A stretch of 64,000 nucleotides of DNA from Gnetum montanum (Eukaryota; Streptophyta; Gnetopsida; Gnetales; Gnetaceae): the NCBI GenBank assembly GCA_015680685.1, contig MNCI01004990.1, positions 144,737 through 208,736 on the forward strand, in the 5' to 3' direction. Position numbers and translations under genes: made by a program. Each line of letters begins with the position of its first letter. Within the stretch, counting starts at the first letter, position 1. Below the pieces are notes generated by a model, which was not told the DNA's origin, made no database searches, and worked only from the letters and a program-made list of their open reading frames with translations. This document shows, piece after piece, positions 24,019 to 36,433 of the stretch.

Positions 24019-24344
24019 CCAAAATTTAATCGACTCGATACCCGATTTCAGCAAAACTTGCCCAAATATTGGTGTTAGTATGAGCTGGAACCCGGAGATT
24101 AAAATATTAATTGCGTCAGATATCGCACGCATTGCGGTCCGAAATGACCCTAAACTACTGTATCTTATCTCCTCATAATCAGGTCTCATTAATTACAGGC
24201 TGTTCGCAAAATTTAAAATTCAGTTAGCTTTACGCAACGACGTCACATCACTTCCTGTACACTAGATTAAATGTTATTCGTTAAACACTTATCTCACCAA
24301 ACTTAATATATTTCTAATCACTCTCGCATTTGACAATTTTGCAG

Positions 24345-27300
24345 GATAATCGACAGATGGACAAAATGTTATCTGCGCCGCTAGTTTTAACAAGCTTGCA
24401 TGGTAAAATCATTAGACTATTTGATCCCACATTAATAGAGACTAACTTAGCCCTTAACGACACAATCATAGCCACTTCGGAAACATCTCTAGACTAGCTA
24501 GAGCAATCGATGCGCATGCTAGATCTAGAAGCTGGAGATGTAACCGAAGACCCACTCAACGAGGTCTCTGTGGTTACGCATAGGGGTGAGACTAAGACTC
24601 TCAAAGTTAGTTCTTTATTAGACCAAAAGGCACATGACGACATCAAACAAGTCCTCCAGAGTAATATCACAGTGTTTGCATGGTCTTACGAGGATATGCC
24701 AGGATTAGATCCAAGATTAATTCAACACAACATAATCCTAGATCCCCATATCAAAGCCGTCAGGCAAAAAGCATGAAAGATCAAGCCGGAAGTCGCGCTA
24801 GTAGTATGTGATGAAATCACTAAGCTGTACTAGGCAAGTTTTATTCGCGCGGTTGACTACTCGGACTAGGTATCCAACATTGTAGTAGTTCCCAAAAAGA
24901 CTGGAGGAATCCACATTTGCATAGACTTCCAGGACTTGAACAAAGCTACAATCAAGGACAATTTCCCATTGCCGAGTATCGACCAATTGGTAGATACAAC
25001 CGCTGGACATGCACTTTTGTCCTTCATGGATGGCTTCTCAGGCTACAATCAAATACGCATTAACCCAGAGCACCAGCTTACAACGACATTTATGACATCC
25101 TAGGGGACCTTTTGCTATACCATGATGCCTTTTGGCTTAAAGAACGCCAGAGCAACATATCAGCGAGCTATGACATACATCTTTAGCGATTACCTCTTAG
25201 GGAGGCTGAATGATTATATTGACGATATAGCTGTTAAGTCTTTAAAGTCAGAAGATCATTCAAAGGATCTGGAGTTAGTCCTTGAAAGATGTTCTAAATA
25301 TGACCTCCAACTTAACCCAAAAAAATGTGTGTTCGGAGTCAAAATCGGACGCATGCTAGGTTTTGTGGTATCGGAAACTGGCATACGTGTAGACCCTGAC
25401 AAAGTCAAAGCCATTGTTGAATTGGCACCCTCTACAAGTCTTAAGCAATTACGCGGATTACAGGGGAGGTTATAGTTTATCAAGCAGTTCATCTCGAGAT
25501 TAACCGACAAGTTACACCCTATGCAACATTTACTTAAAAAGGGGGTTAATTTTGAATGGATGGATGATTTTCAACGTGCATTCGACAGCTTGAAGCAAGA
25601 GCTTCAACGCTTGCCAACAGTTTTCCCGCCGCAAAGGGATCAACCATTCTACATCTACCTCGCTACTTCAGACGTAACCTTAGCAGCATTACTCTGTCAA
25701 AAGAGGGATGATGGGTCGGAAGTACCCATCTACTACTTGAGTCACGCTCTATGTGCGTATGAAACGAGGTACAACGAAGTAGAGCGTAATTACTTAGCGT
25801 TAGTATTTACGCTCAAGAAGTGCAGACATTCTCTTTTCCGTAGTCAAGTTAAAATCATCTGTAAAAATAACATCCTTAGGGCTATTACACATAACTTATA
25901 CGAAAGTAGCAGAATAGCTTGTTGGAAGGCTATCATAGCAGAATTCGATCTGCATTACATTGGTCAATCTTCTACGAAAGGCCAAGTGATAGCCGACCAA
26001 TTAGTAACATCTCCCATTGAAAGTCAGGCGACCATAGAGCCTGAATTTCCAGACGAATATGTACATAGTATAAGCCCTGTCTTAACAGGCCCTAAGGCGA
26101 CGTTGTATTTCGACGGAGCTTCAACCGCTAAAGGTGGCAGTGCTGCCACCGTTATTACGCTATCACCTGAGGATGTGCGTCTTCACGCTTATCACTTGAC
26201 CTTCCCCTGTACGAACAATGTGGCAGAGTACGAGAGGCTCCTCAAGGGATTACTAACTGTCAGCGAACTCGGTGTTCGACACTTGGCAATTAGGGGTGAT
26301 TTGATGCTCGTCATCAATTAGGTCACAGGAGTCTACGCCTGCAAAGTTGTACATTTGAAACCCTACTGCGATATGGCTAAAGATCTTCTAAAGCAATTCG
26401 TGACCATCGATGCCCAACACGTGCCACGAAATGATAACACACTGGCTGATGCATTGGCTACGCTGGCCTTAAACGTGCCATCACATCTATTGGACACCTG
26501 TCCTGCTTTAATAACAGACTGTACAGGTCCTATCGTTCAGGCAGCGCAAATATCCTCTCTTCTCGAGGAAAACACGCCAGAATGGTACGACAACATTAAA
26601 ACTTACCTCTTGCAGGGCGAGCTACCACGCGAACTGACACGCACGCAGAAGGATGCAATCTGCAAGCGCGCTAAGCAGTACGTCATCGTAGGAGACAGTA
26701 CTCTCTATAGACGCTCTTTTGATGGTGTGCTGCTTACTTGCGTTAACAAAGACCAAGCACACCGTATAGTTGGCGAAATTCATGAGGGATTATGCGGAGG
26801 ACACGTAGCACCACGAGCTATAGCCTCAAAAATCTGTCATCTAAGATACTACTGGCCACGCATGGAAAAAGATTGCCTGACAAAAGTTAAAACTTGCGAC
26901 ACGTGTTAGCGTCACGCAAATCTTATACACGTGTCACTTACAGAGTTACATACGACTCAGATAACATGGCCAATCCAACGATGGGGATTAGACATCATAG
27001 GTCCCATCACGCCAAAATCTTGCGCAGGTCATAGCTTCATAATTACCGCTACTGAGTATTTTACGAAGTGGGTGGAAGCTGTTCCTTTACGGAAGATCAC
27101 ATCTCAACAAATTTGCCATTTTATCCTAGACAACATCGTAACCAGATTTGGTCTCCCAATGACTATTGTGACCGACAATGGGCTGCAATTTAGTAGTACG
27201 GAAACCAAATCCTTCTGTGATAGTCTTGGCATTAAACAATCTTTTTCCTCGCCCTACTACCCGCAAGCAAATGGTCAAGCTGAAGCAACAAACAAAGTCA

Positions 27301-27824
27301 TCATCAATCTGCTCAAGAAAATTCTCGACAGCAATAAGAAACGGTGGCACGAAAAAATCCTCTATGTGCTATGGGCGTATCGTACTACATGTAGGATGGC
27401 TACAGATGGTACGCCTTATAGCCTAGTCTACGGATCTGAAGCAGTGCTACCCCTTGAGTTGCAAATTCCTTCTCTGAGAATGGTCCTCTCCACGATTATA
27501 AATGAGGCTCAACACACCGAGTCTCAGGTCATAGATTTGGACTCAGTAGAAGAGAAGCGAATACAGAAGCTTGATACAATTCAAAAGTATCAAGACAGGT
27601 AGAGGCAAAAGCATCGTCACAATCTTCAGCAGCGTCTGATCAAGAAGGGAGATTTAGTTCTCAAGGCCGTTCGCGAACCAGTAGGCAAATTCTCTGCAAA
27701 CTGGGAGGGCCCTTTCTTAGTGGCTGATGCGTATAGCAACGACGCATTCAGGTTGGTGGATGTCGACAGCAACAAGTTACCAAACCCTGTCAATCACATA
27801 TATCTGAAGCAGTACTACATATAG
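24345..27824 (+). pseudogene. pol of the Tat element: RT, RNase H, archaeal RNase H, integrase
   Basis: A single frame runs from the intron acceptor to the TAG at 27822 with no frameshift. RT: FMDGFSGYNQI, then MMPFGLKNARATYQ and YIDD at 25215-25226. RNase H 1: about 25640-26000, with weak catalytic residues. Second, archaeal-type RNase H, diagnostic of Tat: YFDGAS (Asp near 26112), NNVAEYE and IRGD, continuing past 26320. Integrase: an H/C zinc-binding segment (26760-26920), then catalytic Asp 26991, Asp 27174 and Glu 27282. The C-terminal tail ends YLKQYYI. Nonsense codons: TAG 24495, TGA 24774, TAG 24831, TAG 24867, TAG 25101, TAG 25473, TAG 26319, TAG 26907 and TAG 27600. There is no TAA among them. 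The catalytic residues named above are present, so decay is by stop codons rather than by loss of key residues. Confidence 0.92.
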
Positions 27825-27844
27825 TTGCATCTCTAGTGTGAATA

Positions 27845-28330
27845 TCAGGTATGGCCATAACCATCCGCTATGACGCTAAACTGGCAACAACCGTCCGCTA
27901 CGATGTAAAACTGGCATTCCCTGCACGCGTCCGCCACGATGCTAAACTGGCAAGCTATGACCGTCCGCTACGACGTAAAACTGGCAACATTGTATAGGTC
28001 TGCCAAGACGAAAAATTGGCATCTTTTGCACACGTCTGCCACGACGCTAAACTGGCACCGGCTGTCCGCCATGACATAAAAATGGCAAAGGTAAGCAATC
28101 GTCTGCTGAGACGTAAAACCAGCACAGATTTGTGCTTGGGTCATGACACGAAACTGACATCCATAGCACGGTCTGCTGAGACCATAAATCAGACACACCA
28201 CCATCCGCTACGACGTAAAACTAGCACTTCTCGGTCCGCCCAAACTTTAAACTAGGACCATGGTCTGCTGAGACTTAAAACCAGCAACGACAGTCTACCA
28301 GGACTTAAAACTGGGACTTACAGGCTGCCA
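27845..28330 (+). repeat. Degenerate tandem array after pol (about 14 units)
   Basis: Units of about 30-36 bp share a core like tccgctacgacgtaaaactggca and diverge towards the right end. Arrays between pol and the 3' LTR are known in Ogre/Tat elements. Confidence 0.82.
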
Positions 28331-29461
28331 CCATGCAAATCAAGCGAGCGTAGTCATCTCTGTATAGCTGCATGACAAACAGGGTGGGACGCTGAGCCAG
28401 CTCCAGCGTCACTACCCCACTGGCATCCTACTGATTCCTTGGATGTGCTGAGGGGCATACTACTGACCCCTCGGAGATGCCGTCACTGTGCCCACTACAG
28501 CAGTGGTACTTCTGAGGGTTTAGTTTCGCTGGCCAGAGCCTCGATGAAATCCTCGTCGACAACAACCTCAGGGATCTCTGTTGATCATCGCTATCAGACT
28601 CTGGCTTCGCAGATTCACCTAGCTGGTTATTTGCATAACCAGTTAGGTGCGCTGAGTCTGATGTCCTTTGGCGGTGATATGCTAGCCTGAGCGTCAAGAT
28701 TGGAGATTCTGGCCTCACGCTACGGTTCCTCCTTCATGGCTAGATCGCTTTATCTCGCCGCAAATGGTACTCGTTTCGACAACCTCGCTAGTTGTTCGCA
28801 CGAGCAATGGTGTCCTCTGTTTTCTTCTGTGGTTGCAAGCTACTTGCTTTGAGGATGTCGTTCAAAGGTGCGTTCATCTGAGCAGTGAAGTACAAACAGC
28901 GTTCTGAGATGGCTACTCAGGTTAGCTTGTCCACTTAGAAGTGCATCCCTCTTCCCCTTATAATCCTACCCTTAGCTCTTACTTCGCTTCATCCCTACCA
29001 TCTACTTCCTGTATGCAAAAGCTATATACGCAAGCACCCGTTTTCTGCACTTGCATTGCAATCAAGTCCATAAACTGGTGAAACGCATTTAAGTATCATA
29101 GCAGAGATATCGCAGAAGTAACGTGCTGTGCTCCTTTTACAAGCGTTCCTGCTATAGTCTGTAACAGAGAAATCTTAGACTGATGCGCTATGCTTGTCTG
29201 AAAGCATTCCTGTTGATATAAGTATGCATACGTTTCTGTATGTTCAATGAGCATATTCCATACTTCCGCCATCATGACTCATTTGAGTCTTCCCCGAACC
29301 TGTTTCCTACTATACCCTCCTATCTCCCATACCCCCATCCTTGCTCTTCAATGGTGACAAGGTGACACTTGAGTAACCATTGATGAACGTTGTTCGTACT
29401 TTTACCAATCCGGTGTTTCGTTTTCTTTGTCGACGTCTTTCGGGCAAGCCCTCTAACCGTC
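28331..29461 (+). other. Noncoding 3' interior of the Tat element
   Basis: No supported coding frame. Short open frames on both strands (28428-28718) match no family that I recognise. Confidence 0.6.
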
Positions 29462-29473
29462 AACAAAGAGGGG
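29462..29473 (+). promoter_or_regulatory. Polypurine tract of the Tat element
   Basis: AACAAAGAGGGG lies four bases before the 3' LTR (TGAAAC at 29478). Confidence 0.75.
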
Positions 29474-29477
29474 CCAT

Positions 29478-31037
29478 TGAAACACTATAAAAATTGTGAT
29501 TCGGCCTCAGGCGAAGATTCACGATTCAGGCAAGAGTACATGTCAGAATTCTAGAAGGGAGAACAAGGCAGCGCAAAACAAAGGGGCGTGCAGCATCAAG
29601 TCTTCGGTTTCCTTTGCAGATTTCCAATCTTACTATATTTTTTGTCTTTACGCTGTATTACGCAACACAGCGTAATGATGCGTAAATCTGTTTAACATAG
29701 TCTGGTATCAGGAGGTGACTTACTTCAGTAGATTTGTAGAGGCTTAAGCAGTGCAATATGCAACTTCTCGAATATTGTGCTAAGTCTTTTGTCCAAGGCC
29801 AAGTTTACGTTCTGTTACACAACGCATGCGTGATGAGCTTCAAAGAAGCCAAAGGCAAAGTCTAAAGACGCATAATAGATTGGCTCCTTTCTTTTTACAG
29901 GTTGACCGCCTTACGCTCGATACGCAACGCAGTGTGTGTCAGTGTAAGTCATCGTCAAGATAATCACTCCTTATGCTTTGCTATGCTCCGCAGCATAAAA
30001 AAGCGTAAGACAGCCTAAATCCATTGTTTTCACGCTTTGTTACGCTCTTGCACGCGACGCAATGCGTATGAGCGTAATATAGTCTAAAATCAGCTGAGAC
30101 ATGCCCGATGCATGTTTGCTATCCATACGCACAATATGCAGATGGGCGTATTGTGCGTGATCGTGAACTTCGGCGCAAAGATGGTCAGCTCAATGATGTT
30201 TTGAAAAGTTTGAAACACGTGTCATCATGGCCATGCCTTCTCCACATGTTGTCAAACTTATAAATACTTCAGTTGACAAAGATACAAAAGAGGACACAAC
30301 ACAGAGAAACAGAGAGAGTAGCATTTTGACAATTCCTTGGCAGCACTATCTTTTAACAGAGATAGGAGACATTTTTGCAAAAGACAATTGGCAGCATGAG
30401 TGATTAGTCCTTTGGGCAAGGTTACAACTCTCTCTCCATCGGCGATCATTGGCAATCCTAAGCAGAGACTACTCAAGGCGAAAGGAGCAGGTCAGAGATC
30501 GAAAGATGATCCGATGTGGCTTATGAGTTCTATAGGCCAGAAGCAGTTAATCGATAGACGTCAGAGCTTGACCTTCCTTGCATCTCATCTCTGGCCTACG
30601 AGGTAGATCGGGTTCCATTCTGTACCTCTACTTGGACAGTTTTCTTGTTATTTTGTGTCTGTTTTGCACAAGATAATCGGGGTCTCCCCTGTGTAACTTG
30701 GTATACAAAATACTCATTTTGTCGGGTCAAAGAACAGATCTTGACATCACACATTTCTCTCATTTCTAATTCCTTTTATCGCGTTAACGTTGTCATTATT
30801 ACCATTTATCTACATCTTTTTTCTCTCATTTCGCAACTCGTCGAATCAAATCTCTCCACGAAATATTCATAATCTCTATCGATTTACTGATTTAGTAAGT
30901 CCCTGTCTGATCGACAAGACCGTTCAGGGCATTGCGGATTCGTTTTCTCCAGCACAGCCCTCTCACGAATCCGTGGTTAAGACTGTGTACACGGATTTTG
31001 TTTGGTATTCCAGCTGCCGACATTTTCTGTCGTTACA
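29478..31037 (+). repeat. 3' LTR of the Tat element
   Basis: 1560 bp, collinear with 14037-15596. It is followed directly by the target duplication AGTAT. Confidence 0.96.
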
Positions 31038-31159
31038 AGTATGTCATTAGTTACACTACTAGAGTTAGTGTCTTGAGGGGGGTAGAAAGATTACTAAGAA
31101 TCTAAATAATGTAGCTAGATGTTACTAACCAAAAATCAGTTAATGAACTAGTTGATGAA

Positions 31160-32400
31160 CCAAAATGATCAAGAAGATGTATATCAATTCGTCCTACAAC
31201 CAAATCATGCGACAGAACAACATGAAGATTCATAATCTTGTTTTGACAAGGTGTATGATACTCATGAAGAGAAATTACCTAAGAGAGAATCCAAGAATGG
31301 GATGAAAGTTACAATATACAACATACTTGTAAGATCCCTAGCTAGTGAAAGATGACATTTGCTATGTCCACCATAGGCCTTGGACTGACATGAGTATCAA
31401 TACCCATGCATCTTAGCAAAGTTACAAAATTTGGATGTTGATGTCTTGTGCCTACAAGAAGTCTTACCATGGGAATTCCTATACCAATTCCAACTAGACT
31501 TGGTAAAGATAGGATATAAAGGTTTTTACAAGAAAAAAATTTCTTCTAGAAATTCTTCTTTGGAACCATATAGATTAGCCTATTATAAAAATCACAACAT
31601 GGATGGTTATGTGATCTTTTGTAAAGAAGCCAAATTTGAACTGGTACAAAGATTTGTATGGAGATTAAAAGATATGATCTTTGAAATTCTATAACTTCAA
31701 ATCATGGGAAAGAAAGAATTATTAAGATTTTGAAGAAGTTACATAGCCCTAGGCATTGATAGTTAAAAGCTAATCAGAAAGATATATATGTATGATCAAC
31801 ATATATTTAATTACCAAATTAACATGTCCAAATGTAGACATCATCAAGTGACATACTTGATTAAGAAAATAGAGGAAAACTTGAAGAATATGTTATTTCT
31901 AAATCATTCTAATATCAATTCAATGCTATTTTTTCTTTATGGAGAATTTAATGCATTGATTTTAAAAATATGGATGTGTAAAAGAATCCTTCGAAGAGAA
32001 ATCTGAATTGAAGAAAATGTTCCCATCAATTTAACATGCAATTTCATTTGCCAATGTATATTCCAATTACTTTGAATCTTCAATAGATAAGTCAAATCCT
32101 ATAATTCAAAAATACATGATGTTAATGGCTAATACTCATCAAGAACTACAATTTACCAATTACAATGTCATGATTAATGAAGATAGGTGAACAACATTCT
32201 TCATTGAGACACTAGATTATGTTTGGTACAATGTCCAATTCTTCCAAGTTACCAAGTTGCTAAAGTTAAATTCTAAAGAGAAAGTTTACAAAAAGCAAGA
32301 TCAAGCCCTACCATCCTAAACAAGGCCATCCAATCATATACCCCTTATAATGGAACTACAACTAATTTCATTGATCCCCAAGATTAATCAAGATCAAGAA
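31160..32400 (+). pseudogene. CCR4-like deadenylase (EEP family) pseudogene
   Basis: Broken translations resemble plant CCR4 carbon-catabolite-repressor-4 nucleases, in the right order. MKVTIYNILV (31302) corresponds to the SYNIL start motif. LLCPP.ALD.HEY follows, then DVDVLCLQEV (31431) with the catalytic Glu of the EEP fold and GYKGFYKKK. Next are YGEFNA (the GDFN motif, about 31950) and LDYVWYN (LDYIFY, about 32210). The end, SNHIPLIMEL (the SDHI motif with D changed to N), lies near 32330. Many stops and frame changes are present. The segments run together without obvious introns, which would suit a processed copy, but exon limits were not checked. CCR4 removes mRNA poly(A) tails in the CCR4-NOT complex; this copy cannot. 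Confidence 0.75.
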
Positions 32401-32821
32401 GTATCTTAGCCTTACTTTTATTTATAATCTTATTATTTTCTTCATTTATTACTTTATATTTTAATTTGATAAGTAAAATATCTAGGGTAATGCAAGTTTA
32501 GAATAAGGATTTACTTTACCTTCACTTGGAAAACCATATATAAGTTACACTTTATGTGACCCTAGTTAGGACTAGTGATTAGTGGTTGGTAGCTCTTTAA
32601 TTTACCTCTTATCATAATCTTAGAAAATGATGTAAGTATTGATAAAATAATATTTAATACTTATATGTATTCTTCTCACTTATATTGTATTTGCAAAATA
32701 AGTAAGTAATAGCTTCAAATGCAATGAAGAAATCAAATTATTGGAGTATAGTATCATAAAAGGAGTATTTGAGCTAGAAAAAGATAGTGAACATGAACTC
32801 ATTCAAGGATGAACGAAACCT

Positions 32822-32992
32822 AAGGGGGATAGATTATAACATCCCCATTTCCAAATGGTGCTACTACATAATGAAGATGATGTCACTTCATAGCTAATCT
32901 TGAGATTAGTATAACAGGACCTAAAATACGTAGTTGTGATTAAGAATTGAAAAGGTGCATTGTAATAATGGACATGTCTCTTGAGGTGACCT
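32822..32992 (+). repeat. Polypurine run plus LTR-like repeat, copy 2
   Basis: AAGGGGGA (32822-32829) lies five bases before tataacatcccc (32835), which begins a copy of the repeat at 12151-12309. A PPT followed by an LTR start is the normal 3' layout of an LTR element. The right edge of any LTR could not be fixed. Confidence 0.5.
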
Positions 32993-33429
32993 TTGGGGAT
33001 TTGACTTGAGGTATTTATACACAAGCATTATAGGTCATATCAACATGAATTTTTAGAGCTGTTAAAGGCAAGTAATAGATGTCAAGTGAAGCAAGATAGG
33101 AAGAGGATTGACCATCCCTTCTAGCTATTGACAAGCCTAACCATGGTGGAAATGCTGAATTTCTCTAAGGGATAGATGTCGAAGGAAGATAACCCTAAGG
33201 AACACTCATAGCATGAACCATATACATTATTACAAATCAATAAAGTATTCTTTTCTTTTTCTTTTCTACATTTCCACTATTATTTTTTTACACTTAAATG
33301 TTACATATATTTGATGTTTTTCATGTTATCTTCTTACGCATAATGTCTAATATAATGTACATTTGATGTTTGTCATGACATCTAGGAATGCACAACTATG
33401 CATAAGATAAAATAACCAATGTAATGATA
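32993..33429. other. Unassigned sequence before element C
   Basis: No coding frame. It may be the rest of the LTR-like repeat. A TATTTATAC sequence lies near 33010. Confidence 0.35.
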
Positions 33430-33434
33430 ATTAG

Positions 33435-34387
33435 TGAGGAGTGGCGAGATACCCCTACACTCAACCATACGAATATGAATGTTTTCACGTGCGATCTAGT
33501 TGAACTCCGTAGACTAAATGCCTACACGCCCCATGGAACACTTGGGTTTAATTAATCGTTGTCTTCCCAGACTTACTTGTATGTGTCACAGTGTATGGTT
33601 ATGAAAGTCTAAGGTATATGATTTTTATGGTCTTTTATGTTTTATATCTTCTGCGCTAGAAGGAAAGGGTTGAGAAACTAACACTAACTCTAACTACTGC
33701 ACTAAGTCTAAATTACCTAGCGTCAGCATCTGTTCCCACTTACCGTACACACCCTGAACTATGCAACCATGGTTACCAAATGCTAATTGTTACTGGGATC
33801 CCACACGTGATGCATGTGCTCGAAGTGGTCGTACTGAGGCACTTAACTAACCTAAGCATGATAAGCATCTGTTCCTTGATTATCCGTACACATCCTTGAA
33901 TGCTCGTAACCAACTCGTACTTATCCTGCATTCTAGGAGTTTAAGGTGAGAGAGACTAATCGTGATGAGCAACCGATTCCTTGACTAACCGTACACATTC
34001 ATAAATTCTCGTAATCAAGTCGTACTCATACCATGCTACTGTAGGTAATAAATAACAAGTAGGAAATAACATGTAATAAAACCTATTCCATGTACTGCAA
34101 GGTTTATCCACAAAGCTTGTCTTTATTGTCGTACACAACTTGTGTTCAGGTACAAAGCTGCTCGAATAAAGATCTGTTCACTTGGGGACTCCTACTGCAG
34201 GCACACGAAAAATAATCTATCTCTGGAGTGATCAATCTACCAGAGTTTTCCTACTTTTAGCCTAGGATCAGGAATAAGGGGAGTGCCACCTCTTATTTAT
34301 AGATATGGCGGCGAACTGCGATATCACGTATGCGATATCGCAGGGGACGACACAATATTGCGATGGTCGCAATATCGCATCCCATCA
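33435..34387 (-). repeat. 3' LTR of element C
   Basis: 953 bp with TG..CA ends. It is paired with 39830-40776 and followed by the polypurine tract at 34388-34399. Confidence 0.92.
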
Positions 34388-34399
34388 TACCCCCATGAC
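34388..34399 (-). promoter_or_regulatory. Polypurine tract of element C
   Basis: AGTCATGGGGGTA-type tract on the minus strand, the same as in A and D. Confidence 0.8.
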
Positions 34400-36433
34400 T
34401 AAATGAAAACTCATCCTCAAGTTCATTACAATAATATCATGTGGGTATGGGATTATTGAGGGAATGGATGTAATGGGATGATATGTGAACGATCATTATT
34501 ACAAGACTTGACAAAACTAGTGTTTATAACAACAAGGGTGAACACCTTATTACATTGACATCAGGCCTTATTTGGTAGCTGAGAGAAAAGAGAAGAGAGA
34601 AGAGGAGAGAAGAAGAGAGAAGAATTATTGCTTCTGCCAATGCCCAAATTGTGCTTTTTGTTGTCCATCGGTAAGTGCGCCATCAATCTTGCTCCTTGCA
34701 TAGCTGCTGTAGCGCTGCTCCATTCCAAGTGCTCCCTCTAGATCTGGTCCATTGTTGCATGATCATCATCTGCACACACAACACAGTCATATATTAGCAA
34801 GGGTAAATAAATTTCAATGTGGGTAATACCTTGCTTCGGTGTACATCCATTAGTTGGGTTGTGGTATGGCTGATACGGATCTGGAGATACATTAATGATG
34901 ACTACTAAAGGTGTAGGGGTTAGGGAGAAAAGCAAAAAAATTCAAGGCTAGGAGAAAATCAAAAAAAATGGGCTCCGTACCCCCATGACTAATCGTGAAC
35001 CCCCGGTAGTGATAGAATGGAGAAAGAATAAGAATAAGAAAGAGGAAGAAAAAGAGACAACTAGGACATTGATAAAATAGATGTCAAGATGGAAATGAAA
35101 AAAATTAAATTAAATTAATTGCAAAATGTTAAGGAAAAGAGTTTAACTTATGCACCAAATAGGAATATCAGTGGATCCTCCCCAAAGCAGGCTCATGCCC
35201 TTAATGCCCTGACAAACCTACATTCAAAGAGTCCATAGGCTCTGGGAATGTCCTTTGGAACAAGAGTTAAAGTCTTAACCGTGAGAATTTACCAAAAAGA
35301 AAATGATGTATCTACCAAAATATACACTAATGATACAACTGGTAATGAGGTGAACAATGGAGAGAAAGGTGGAGAGAAGAGGATGTAATGGAATCCCAAG
35401 AACGAGGTGGTGTACAGCCCCTTGTGTGTTTCATTATTAATGTGACTTGGCAATTCTCATTCCAACTCTGGCCTCAAACCAACCACATCCAGTGACTTCG
35501 CATCAATGCACTTGACCAAACCATCCACTTGAGGACCAAGAAGGCTTCCTCCAAGAATCACCACCATTCCGTCGAAACAAGAAAGTGAATAGGAAACAAG
35601 AATGGCCTTAGTTAGAGGGAACACTTTTGGTTCCATAACTAGTGCTTGTAGCCCAAATTTATTTCATCTAAGGTGTGTGCTTTGAATTCTCACTTTTTTT
35701 GTGTTTTGTGTTTTTATGTGTGAGAACCACACCATGCAAAGACTTTTTATTTTTATTGTCTCAGCTTTTGAGAATTGAGTAACATCAGAACAGCAAGAAA
35801 ACTCAAGAAGAAAAAATTCAAGCACCCAAGAGAATGACCAACACAAATGCATCAAGTTCCCTTGAAGTCACACCCATTTCAAACCTTGAGTCTTTCCTTA
35901 GTTTGAGAAGTACCCAGTCACCGATTCATTAAAGTTCTTATTAGGAAGGGGACTGTACATTTCCAAGCCAAGAGAAACCATAGACTTTGGTGGATGAATG
36001 GATGAAGTGGACTCATTGCCTACCATATCAAAAGAACATACCTTAGTGTCAACATCGTAACCTAAAGGTAAAAACCAAACATTAGCAATCAATGAAAAAT
36101 AGTTCATACCATCATTCCGAACACTTATTGGGTGATGAACTTACATGGTGGATGGCACACACACACACACATACACACACAATGGAAAAGTATAACGATG
36201 TTATAAAACAAAAAAAAAAGAAAAGTTTAAAGAAATTTGCAAAACAAAAACATGTAAAACAAAAACATGTAAAACAAAAATGTGTAAAACAAAAACATGT
36301 TAAACAAAAATGTGTAAAACAAAAATGTGTAGAACAAAAACATGTAAAACAAAAATGTGTAAAACAAAAACGTGTAAAACAAAAATGTGTAAAACAAAAA
36401 TGTGTAGAACAAAAACATGTNAAACTCCAATGG
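34400..36433 (-). other. 3' noncoding interior of element C
   Basis: Collinear with 1111-3099 of A. It shows the sequence missing in A's N gap. No gene is supported. Confidence 0.6.
36150..36425. repeat. CA microsatellite and expanded 15-bp minisatellite
   Basis: A (CA)n run at about 36156-36180 is followed by about twelve 15-bp units (acaaaaatgtgtaaa and acaaaaacatgtaaa variants) ending at a single N (36421). Element A has about five units. Confidence 0.88.

Larger units (their letters stand above)
19544..24344 (+). other. Predicted 4.8-kb intron between protease and RT
   Basis: The donor candidate is AAT/GTAAAG at 19544. The acceptor is strong: TTCTAATCA (branch-like), then a T-rich stretch and GCAG/GAT at 24341-24344. 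Joining the two keeps one frame: both ends are phase 0, and the RT-side frame is open from the first codon after the acceptor apart from nonsense changes. Ogre-type Tat elements are known to have an intron at this place, but usually much shorter. The acceptor is well supported; the exact donor is less sure. The whole antisense gene lies inside. Confidence 0.65.
14037..31037 (+). mobile_element. 17-kb Tat-clade Ty3/gypsy retrotransposon with nested antisense gene
   Basis: A complete plus-strand element of 17,001 bp. The LTRs (14037-15596 and 29478-31037) are each exactly 1560 bp and collinear. The target duplication AGTAT is perfect (14032-14036 and 31038-31042). Order: LTR, PBS, gag-protease, long intron containing an antisense gene, RT, RNase H, archaeal-type RNase H, integrase, tandem repeats, PPT, LTR. 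The second RNase H and the great length place it in the Tat clade. I see no separate ORF upstream of gag, so it is not a typical Ogre. LTRs differ at roughly 25 of the first 555 positions, mostly transitions, so it is moderately old. Confidence 0.95.

Noticed and set aside
23734-24029. Two plus-strand open frames in the sense intron
   Set aside because: They overlap exon 1 and the promoter region of the antisense gene and resemble nothing; they are probably chance frames.
15842-31037. Classifying the element as a typical Ogre
   Set aside because: No separate ORF lies between the 5' LTR and gag; only the Tat clade, not the Ogre lineage, is supported.
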